DNA of 20,181 nt, from assembly GCA_017354595.1 (NCBI GenBank), contig JAFMQQ010000009.1, positions 1 to 20,181 on the forward strand, given 5' to 3'. The translations under genes were made by a program, and so were the position numbers. This stretch comes from Micromonosporaceae bacterium. GTDB taxonomy: Bacteria > Actinomycetota > Actinomycetes > Mycobacteriales > Micromonosporaceae. The notes below the pieces were generated by a model, which worked only from the letters and a program-made list of their open reading frames with translations, made no database searches and was not told the DNA's origin. Shown piece by piece: positions 14,490-20,181 of the stretch; position 1 is the stretch's first letter, and every line of letters begins with the position of its first letter.

Positions 14490-15945
14490 GGCGCAGCTCC
14501 ACCCGCAGTCCCGGCCGCTGCACCACCAGGTCCGTCACGTCCGGCCGGTCGCGAAGTTCGCGCAGCAGCTCCAGCAGCGGTCCCAGTTCAGGGTTGTACC
14601 CGCGCCGCACCGGCCCCGCCGCGAGCATCGCGTCCACCTGCTCGGCCGGCATCGCCGCGCGCAGCAGCAACTCCTCGTCGTCGATACCTGGCCGGAACCG
14701 CTTGCGCAGCTCCGCCGGCCCGGGCGGCGGTGGCTCGGCGGCCAGCTCCCGGGCGCGCGGCCGGGACATGATGCGGTCCAGCACCTCCGGCTCGATCGGC
14801 GCGGTGGGGCGGCCGAAGGTGCCCAACGCGTACCGGATCACCTCGTCGGGTACGGTGGCGTACCGGCCGTCGCCGATCACGTTGTACAGCGCCTGGGTGC
14901 AGACCAGCTGCGGGAACGGGGTCACCATGATGGGGTACCCGAGCTCCGCGCGCACCTGGCCGGTCTCGGCCATCACGGCGTCGAACTTCTCCGCCAGCCC
15001 CACCTCGGCCAGGTGCCGCTTGAGCGTGGTGATCACCCCGCCGGGCACCTGGTGGTGCTCGAACGCGGCGTCGTACTCCTGCGGCCGGCCCACCGGCAGT
15101 CCGTTCGCCCGGGCCAGCCGGTGGAAGTACGCCGCGACCAGATCCAGCGCGTGGTCGTCGATGTCCACTGTGTACCCCAGCTCGCGCAGGTTGGCCACCA
15201 CCCGGTGCGCGTCCGGCAGCGAGGTACCGTTGGCCAACGGTCCACAAGCGACCTGCAGCGCCTGCACGCCGAGCCGGGCGGCGGCCAGGTAGGTGCGCGG
15301 CGAGTTGCCGATCGTGCAGTGCGAGTGCAGTTCCAGCGGGGTGTCACCGAGCCGGGCCAGCAGCGCCGGGAAGAGTGTGGCCGCGCGTTCGGTGGTGACC
15401 AGGCCGGCCGGATCCTTGACGTACACCCGGTCGATGTCCGGGCAGGCGGCCATCTGGTCGGCGAGGTCGGCGTAGAACGCGTCGTCGTGCACCGCGCTGA
15501 TGGTGAAGGTGAGCGCGCCGACGATCTCCTCACCGCCGGCGCTGCGGATCATCCGGGCGGTGCGCCGTACCGCGTCCATGTCGTGCATGGGATCCAGCAC
15601 CACAAACCGGGTCACCCCATTGACCACCAGCCGGTTGTAGACCAGTTGCAGCATGTCCGGGTGCATCGCCTCCCAGGAGATGAACCGGAAGCCGGTACCG
15701 ATCAGCTGCAGCCGGGTGTCCGGCATCGCGGCGTGGACAAGCCTGATCCGCTCCCACGGGTTCTCCCGGAAGGTACGCACCGAGACACCCATGGCGGTAC
15801 TGGAGGTGAAGTCCAGCGCCCGGAACCCGACCCGGTTGAGCACCGGTGCGATCTGCAGGACCTGCGGCGTGGACAGGCCGGTGGCGCCCCACAGGCTCTG
15901 GTTACCGTCCCTTATGGACACATCGACGAGCTGGATGTCAGTCAT
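14482..15945 (-). CDS. PycB/OadA-type biotin-dependent carboxyltransferase
   Basis: This 487-residue protein has the pyruvate carboxylase/oxaloacetate decarboxylase carboxyltransferase fold. It keeps the metal and carbamate residues: Asp13 (SIRDGNQS), Lys177 (YVKDPAG), His207 and His209 (LELHSHC). It also keeps NPWERIR (62-68), Thr241 (NGTSLP) and the C-terminal TFGRPTAPIEPEVLDRI. The usual LLRGQN loop that carries the pyruvate-binding Arg reads LIGTGFRF here, with Thr84 in the Arg position, so a substrate other than pyruvate is likely. It has no biotin-carrier domain; the carrier is the separate gene at 17299. ATG 15945 has GGGGAG 9 bases upstream and overlaps the biotin carboxylase stop by 8 bases, so longer in-frame extensions are discarded. 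It would move CO2 from carboxybiotin to an enolate-like acceptor. Confidence 0.88.
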   Translation of the reverse strand: MTDIQLVDVSIRDGNQSLWGATGLSTPQVLQIAPVLNRVGFRALDFTSSTAMGVSVRTFRENPWERIRLVHAAMPDTRLQLIGTGFRFISWEAMHPDMLQLVYNRLVVNGVTRFVVLDPMHDMDAVRRTARMIRSAGGEEIVGALTFTISAVHDDAFYADLADQMAACPDIDRVYVKDPAGLVTTERAATLFPALLARLGDTPLELHSHCTIGNSPRTYLAAARLGVQALQVACGPLANGTSLPDAHRVVANLRELGYTVDIDDHALDLVAAYFHRLARANGLPVGRPQEYDAAFEHHQVPGGVITTLKRHLAEVGLAEKFDAVMAETGQVRAELGYPIMVTPFPQLVCTQALYNVIGDGRYATVPDEVIRYALGTFGRPTAPIEPEVLDRIMSRPRARELAAEPPPPGPAELRKRFRPGIDDEELLLRAAMPAEQVDAMLAAGPVRRGYNPELGPLLELLRELRDRPDVTDLVVQRPGLRVELRRG

Positions 15946-17296
15946 GCGCCAGCGCTCCCCGGGTGGCCAACCAGGTGGTGGGCACGCCGCCGGCACGGAA
16001 CTCCGGATCGTCGACGAGTCGGGCCAGCAGCGGCAGGTTGGTCGAGACGCCGCGGATCTCGCAGCGGCGCAGTGCGGCGGCCAGCCGGTCGAGTGCCTGT
16101 TCCCGGTCCCGGCCATGGGCGATCACCTTGGCCAGCAACGAGTCGTAGAACGGCGGTACCGCCGCGCCGGGCTGCAGGTGGGTGTCGACCCGGATGCCGT
16201 CGCCGGCCGGGAACCAGGCCGCCTCGACGGTGCCGGGGCTGGGCTGGAAGTCGCGCGCCGGGTCCTCGGCGTTGATCCGGCACTCGATCGCGTGCCCGTC
16301 CGGCACCAGCCGCGCCAGTTCCGGGCGCAGCGGCCGGCCTTCGGCGATGGCGATCTGCTCGGCGACCAGGTCCACTCGGTACACCTCCTCGGTCACCGGG
16401 TGCTCCACCTGGATCCGGGCGTTCATCTCCAGGAAGTAGGCCGCACCGGCAGCGGTGTCCACAAGGAACTCGACGGTGCCCGCGCCGCGGTAACCGAGGC
16501 GGGCACCGAAAGCGACCGCGGCCGTACGGATGGCGGCACGCAGGTCGGCGTCGAGGCCGGGCGCGCACGCCTCCTCGATCAGCTTCTGGTACCGGCGCTG
16601 CACCGAGCAGTCCCGGTCACCCAGGTGCAGCACGCCGCCCTGCCCGTCGCCGAGCAGCTGCACCTCCACGTGCCGGCCACGCTCCACATAGGACTCCAGG
16701 TACACCCGCTGGTCGGCGAAGGCGGCCCGGGCCTCGGCCATCCCCCGGTCCACGGCCGCGGTCAGCTCCGCCGGCTCGCGGACCAGCTGCATCCCCCGCC
16801 CACCACCGCCGCCGGCCGCCTTGACCAGCACCGGATAGCCGATCCGGGCGGCCAGCTCGGGCGCCTCTGCGGGGGTGCGGAGGTAGCCACCGGGGGCCAC
16901 CGGGAGGCCGGCCCGTACCGCCAGCTCGCGGGCGTTCAGCTTGTCCCCGACCGCCGCCAGCTGCTCGCCGGTCGGTCCGATGTAGACGATCCCGGCCGCC
17001 TCGCAGCCGCGCGCCAGCTCCGGGTTCTCGGCGAGGAAGCCGTACCCGGGGTGGATCGCGTCGGCACCGGCGATCTGCGCCGCGCGGAGGATCCGGCCGG
17101 TGTCCAGGTAGCTGAACTCCGGCCGGGCGGGGCCGACGGGTACGGTCTGGTCGGCCAGCCGCGCGGCGGCCGAGTCGAGGTCGGGCTCGGCCGCGGCGAG
17201 CACGGTACGGATACCCAGTCGCTGGCACGTCCGGATCACCCGCACCGCGATCTCACCCCGGTTGGCGACCAGGATCCGGCGCAGCCGTCGCGGCAC
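15938..17296 (-). CDS. Biotin carboxylase (AccC-like)
   Basis: At 452 residues it matches the length of stand-alone AccC. Visible are the N-terminal ILVANRGEIAVRVIRT, IHPGYGFLAENP (81 on), Lys119 (GDKLNA), the ATP-grasp glycine loop GGGGGRGM (162-169), the catalytic DRDCSVQRRYQKLIEE, and the metal-site block with Glu290, Asn292, Arg294, Gln296 and Glu298 (EMNARIQVEHPVTE). It uses ATP and bicarbonate to carboxylate the biotin of the carrier protein. The GTG start at 17296 has GGGAG five to six bases upstream and comes 2 bases after the carrier stop. No BCCP or carboxyltransferase domain is fused, so the enzyme is a three-gene complex. Confidence 0.93.
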   Translation of the reverse strand: MPRRLRRILVANRGEIAVRVIRTCQRLGIRTVLAAAEPDLDSAAARLADQTVPVGPARPEFSYLDTGRILRAAQIAGADAIHPGYGFLAENPELARGCEAAGIVYIGPTGEQLAAVGDKLNARELAVRAGLPVAPGGYLRTPAEAPELAARIGYPVLVKAAGGGGGRGMQLVREPAELTAAVDRGMAEARAAFADQRVYLESYVERGRHVEVQLLGDGQGGVLHLGDRDCSVQRRYQKLIEEACAPGLDADLRAAIRTAAVAFGARLGYRGAGTVEFLVDTAAGAAYFLEMNARIQVEHPVTEEVYRVDLVAEQIAIAEGRPLRPELARLVPDGHAIECRINAEDPARDFQPSPGTVEAAWFPAGDGIRVDTHLQPGAAVPPFYDSLLAKVIAHGRDREQALDRLAAALRRCEIRGVSTNLPLLARLVDDPEFRAGGVPTTWLATRGALAHD

Positions 17297-17298
17297 GG

Positions 17299-17799
17299 CT
17301 ACTCCCCCGGCTCCGGCTCGATCCGCATCAGTACCGTGCCCTGCGCGGCGTACTCGGCGTTGGCCACGCAGATCTCGGCGATCCGGCCGGTGGTGCCGGC
17401 GTAGACCGAGTTCATCAGCTTCATCGTCTCCAGGATGCCGACCACGCTCTGGTCGGTGACCCGGCTACCGACCTCCACGAACGGATCGGCACCCGGCTTC
17501 GGCGCCCGGTAGAAGGTACCCATCAGCGCCGCCCGTACCGGTACCAGACCATCCACAGTGGAGTCGTCGGCGACCGGTGCCGCCGGTGCCGCCGGTGGTG
17601 CCACGGCCGGGGCGGGTGCGACCGGTTCGGCCAGCCGGGGTGGGGCGAGCGCGGTGCTGGACTGCACCCAGTCGCCGGTACCGTTGCGGCGCAGCCACAG
17701 TTCGAAGTGGCGGGTGCGTACCCGCAGCTCGGTGCCGCGTACGTCGTCGAGCAGCCCGATGATCTCCTGCACATCCTCCCGGCTGAGCCCCTCGGTCAT
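17299..17799 (-). CDS. Biotin carboxyl carrier protein (AccB-like)
   Basis: The 166-residue protein has an N-terminal helical part, an Ala/Pro-rich linker (about 50-78) and a biotinyl domain (about 85-166) with the biotinylated Lys127 in ETMKLMN. The layout and the MGTFYRAPKPGADPFVEVG entry motif are those of bacterial AccB. ATG 17799 is supported by GGGAG 8 bases upstream and by an ATGA overlap with the preceding dikinase gene (17796-17799). It shuttles carboxybiotin between the carboxylase and the carboxyltransferase encoded next. Confidence 0.92.
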   Translation of the reverse strand: MTEGLSREDVQEIIGLLDDVRGTELRVRTRHFELWLRRNGTGDWVQSSTALAPPRLAEPVAPAPAVAPPAAPAAPVADDSTVDGLVPVRAALMGTFYRAPKPGADPFVEVGSRVTDQSVVGILETMKLMNSVYAGTTGRIAEICVANAEYAAQGTVLMRIEPEPGE

Positions 17800-18845
17800 G
17801 ACGCGTTCTCCCGCCGGCCACCGAGCACGTCCAGCACGTGGGCGAAGGCGCTGTCCCGCACCGGTGCCACCGGTACCGCCGCCCGGCCCGACCAGATCGT
17901 CTCCGGCCGGCTCTGCAGCACGTGTACCCCGCCGTCGGCGATCGCCCATTCGATGTCCTGCGCGGCACCGAAGTGCGCCTCGATCCGGCGGGCGACCGCG
18001 ACCAGCTCGCCGACCTGCTCGTCGGTCAGGCAGCACACCTGCTGCAACTGCTCCGGTACCGGCTCGTCCAGCACGCCGGTGCCGGCCGGGTCCATCCGGT
18101 GCCGGCGCAGCTTGGTCCCGATCGTGCGCCGCAGCACCTCCCCGGTCACCTTGTTCACCACGATGCTGTCCGGCGTCACGTCGCCGCTGACCAGCGCCGA
18201 GCCCAGGCCCCAGGCGGCCTCGATGGCGACCACCGAACGGTCGCCGGTCAGCGGGCTGCGGGTGAACATGACGCCGGCACAGCGCGGCTCCACCATCCGC
18301 TGCACCACCACGCCCATCGCCAGGCCCTGCTCGGGCAGGCGGCGGCGCAGCCGGTAGGAGACCGACTCGGCGTTGTACAGGCTCGCCCAGCAGCGCCGCA
18401 GGTGTTCCAGCACTGCCTGCCCGCCGCGTACCCAGAGGTAGGTGTCCTGCAGCCCGGCGAAACTGGCGGCGGCCGCGTCCTCCAGCGTGGCGCTGGACCG
18501 TACCGCCACCGCCGGCAGCTCGCCGCCCGGGTCCAGCTCGCGGTAGTGCGCCATGACCGCATCGGCGACCCGCGCCGGTACCGGCGCCGAGGCGATCAGC
18601 TCGCGCAGGTGTACGCAGACCGCGTGTACCGCCTCCAGGTTGTCCGGGTCCAACGCACCCACCCGCCCCCGGTGCGTACCGTCAGCGTCCACAGTGGACA
18701 AAGTGGCGTGGAACGCGTCGGTGGTGACCACGAAGCCGGGTGGTACCTGCATGCCAGCCCGGGTCAGCTCACCCAGGCTGGCGCCCTTCCCCCCGGCCGA
18801 GCCGACGTCCCCCGCGCCCAGCTCGCGAAACCGCGCCGCGTACAT
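17796..18845 (-). CDS. PPDK N-terminal (ATP-binding) domain protein, phenylphosphate synthase beta-like
   Basis: This 349-residue protein corresponds to the nucleotide-binding half of PEP synthase/pyruvate phosphate dikinase and to the ~40 kDa subunit of phenylphosphate synthase. It shows DVGSAGGKGASLGEL with Lys20, VAVRSSATLEDAAAASFAGLQDTYL (114 on, described only by its RSSAT and SFAGLQDT cores), GVMFTRSP (181-188), VIEAxWGLGS-like IEAAWGLGS, and DIEWAIADGG...LQSRPE near 297-315. It lacks swivel and PEP/substrate-binding domains, which are on the adjacent gene. Start ATG 18845 follows the upstream stop by 4 bases; the frame continues upstream only as shadow of that gene. It would use ATP to phosphorylate the swivel His of its partner, releasing AMP and phosphate. 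Confidence 0.85.
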   Translation of the reverse strand: MYAARFRELGAGDVGSAGGKGASLGELTRAGMQVPPGFVVTTDAFHATLSTVDADGTHRGRVGALDPDNLEAVHAVCVHLRELIASAPVPARVADAVMAHYRELDPGGELPAVAVRSSATLEDAAAASFAGLQDTYLWVRGGQAVLEHLRRCWASLYNAESVSYRLRRRLPEQGLAMGVVVQRMVEPRCAGVMFTRSPLTGDRSVVAIEAAWGLGSALVSGDVTPDSIVVNKVTGEVLRRTIGTKLRRHRMDPAGTGVLDEPVPEQLQQVCCLTDEQVGELVAVARRIEAHFGAAQDIEWAIADGGVHVLQSRPETIWSGRAAVPVAPVRDSAFAHVLDVLGGRRENAS

Positions 18846-18849
18846 GAGC

Positions 18850-20181
18850 TCAGTCCAGGATGCGGACCACACCGCGGTCGCCGTCCACCCGGACCCGGTC
18901 GCCGGTCTTGATCCGCTGGGTGGCCGAGCCACAGCCGACCACCGCTGGCATCCCGTACTCGCGCGCCACGATCGCCGCGTGCGACATGCTGCCACCGATG
19001 TCGGAGACGGCCGCCTTGATCTTCCCGAAGACCGGGCCCCAACTCGGCGCGGTGACCGGGCAGACCAGGATCTCGCCGTCGCGCATCTGTCCGATCTCGT
19101 TGACGTCACGCAGCACCCGGGCGATGCCCTCCGCGACGCCGGGTGAGGCGGCGTGCCCGTGCACCTCCTTCTCATCCCCGAGCGAGGCCGAGTACCACGC
19201 CTGGACCGTCTCGTCGGTGATACCCCAGAGCATCTTCACCGCCGGGTCGTTGAGCGCTACCGGCATCGGGCCCAGCGCCGGCGGCGGGGTCCAGCCCTTC
19301 AGCACCTCGACCATCCGCTTGCGCTCGGCGATGATCGGCGCGAAGTGCCGGTGGCCGACGGGTGTGCCGCCGGAGGCCCAGTGCAGCATCACGTCGGAGA
19401 GCGCCTGGTCGATCTCGGTGTGGTGCAGGTGGAATATGTCGTCCGCGTCGTCGAGCACGCCCTGCTGCGCCAGCAGCCCCCCGAACTCCTTGATTTTCTG
19501 GAAGAACTTGGTGGTGAACCAGTGCTCACAGTAGAACTTGTGGTCCTCGACGTACGGGAAGACCAACCGGCACAGACCGAGCATCTGGTCGAAGGTGCCC
19601 CGGTCCTCATCGGTTGGCAGCAGGTCCCGGTACTGGGCGGTGATCCGGTCCCGTTCCTCGCGTAGCCTCTCGGTGGGGCGGGCCAGCGAGACACCCGCCC
19701 GCGCCTGGCTGACGTAACGCGGCAGGGCGGCGAACGGCACCGTGAGGTCGTCGTTCCAGCTGAGGTGGTGGTGGTAGAAACCGTCCCCAGTGGACACATT
19801 GAACCACGGTTCGCGGGCCGCCTCGAAGGCGTCCAGCCAGCGGGCGCCGCCGTCGCCGCGCTCCTTCAGCGCGGCAAGCACCTGTGCCGGGTCGGCGCCG
19901 TCGGCGAACAGATCGTCCACATTGCACTCGACGGCGAGCCGGGCCAGCTTCTTCAGCTCCTCATCCGGCCGGTACATCATGGCGTCGGTCGCGGTCGTCA
20001 TCCGGGCGACCATCTGGTCCGGGATCTCCGGGAACGCCTTCTTGCAGAACTCGAAGAAGACCAGGTAGGCGCCGAAGCCGAGGAACAGGAACTCGGTGTG
20101 GTGGTGCCACATCTTCGAGTACAGGTCCAGTGCGCGGTGGAAGTTCTCCCGCACGTAGTGGTTCTGCGCCACCCCGCGCGA
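18850..20181 (-). CDS. PEP-utilising swivel-domain protein, phenylphosphate synthase alpha-like (5' partial)
   Basis: Codons remain open to the right edge (GTG 20172 is an internal candidate, not a clear start), so the N-terminus is probably missing; 443 residues are visible. The C-terminal ~90 residues are the PEP-utiliser mobile domain with phospho-His in GGSMSHAAIVAREYGMP (His398 counted from GTG 20172, codon 18981-18979). The larger N-terminal part is helical and matches, from memory, the substrate-side region of phenylphosphate synthase alpha subunits (YVEDHKFYCEHWF, KIKEFGGLLA, DIFHLHHTEI, LSDVMLHWA). Together with the next gene it makes a split dikinase that passes phosphate from ATP via His to an acceptor such as a phenol or enol. 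The acceptor is unknown. A split rifampicin-phosphotransferase-like enzyme is the main alternative. Confidence 0.82.
   Translation of the reverse strand, partial: SRGVAQNHYVRENFHRALDLYSKMWHHHTEFLFLGFGAYLVFFEFCKKAFPEIPDQMVARMTTATDAMMYRPDEELKKLARLAVECNVDDLFADGADPAQVLAALKERGDGGARWLDAFEAAREPWFNVSTGDGFYHHHLSWNDDLTVPFAALPRYVSQARAGVSLARPTERLREERDRITAQYRDLLPTDEDRGTFDQMLGLCRLVFPYVEDHKFYCEHWFTTKFFQKIKEFGGLLAQQGVLDDADDIFHLHHTEIDQALSDVMLHWASGGTPVGHRHFAPIIAERKRMVEVLKGWTPPPALGPMPVALNDPAVKMLWGITDETVQAWYSASLGDEKEVHGHAASPGVAEGIARVLRDVNEIGQMRDGEILVCPVTAPSWGPVFGKIKAAVSDIGGSMSHAAIVAREYGMPAVVGCGSATQRIKTGDRVRVDGDRGVVRILD

Noticed and set aside
14473..17404. Long plus-strand open frames of about 600 codons opposite the carboxyltransferase and biotin carboxylase
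   Set aside because: They are His/Gln/Arg/Gly-rich antisense frames, common at this GC; the minus strand carries complete known enzymes.
17800..18036. Upstream extension of the biotin carrier protein
   Set aside because: It lies in the shifted frame of the dikinase gene; ATG 17799 has a good ribosome site and a stop-start overlap.

Overview
The window is about 72% GC by eye. Its codons are overwhelmingly G/C-ending, it has leaderless-type starts and actinobacterial families (XRE-DUF5753, stand-alone LigD polymerase domain, RseB-like anchored protein with an ABC exporter). This suggests an actinomycete, most likely in or near the Micromonosporaceae; the family-level placement is inference from composition and gene style. 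I see no rRNA, tRNA, insertion sequence, CRISPR array or clear phage gene. Coding density is very high and many genes are joined by ATGA/GTGA stop-start overlaps. Layout: (1) 1-539, two small coupled hypothetical genes, the first probably cut by the window edge. (2) 559-2478, a stand-alone LigD-type NHEJ polymerase/primase (minus) divergent from an XRE-DUF5753 regulator (plus). (3) 2479-8190, a cell-surface sugar island: a short leaderless ORF, an NAD-dependent sugar epimerase, a fused GT-C-like membrane protein plus GT2 polyprenyl-phosphate glycosyltransferase, a convergent GtrA-type flippase, a second short leaderless ORF, a UDP-sulfoquinovose-synthase-like SDR enzyme and an exported lipase/esterase. 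Together these look like a pathway that makes a nucleotide sugar, loads it on a polyprenyl carrier, flips it and transfers it outside the cell. (4) 8278-13285, a minus-strand operon reading histidine kinase, LuxR-type response regulator, RseB/LolA-like anchored protein, ABC ATPase, ABC-2 permease: an envelope-stress or export module. A small two-helix membrane protein gene diverges from it (13333-13545). (5) 13569-20181, a six-gene minus-strand operon running in from beyond the right edge: a split dikinase (PEP-utilising swivel protein and PPDK N-terminal-domain protein, arranged like phenylphosphate synthase), a biotin carrier protein, a biotin carboxylase, a PycB/OadA-type carboxyltransferase and a HAD-IIA phosphatase. 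The most interesting hypothesis in the window is that region 5 encodes a phosphorylation-assisted biotin-dependent carboxylation pathway: a substrate is activated by ATP-dependent phosphoryl transfer, carboxylated by the biotin enzyme, and relieved of phosphate by the HAD enzyme. The carboxyltransferase keeps the metal ligands and the carbamylated lysine but, by my alignment from memory, lacks the pyruvate-binding arginine, so its substrate is probably not pyruvate. A second interesting feature is the shared TAGGSTGG promoter word in the sugar island, with two ~30-codon leaderless ORFs each overlapping the start of a sugar-nucleotide enzyme. All assignments are by reading alone; no database search was run.
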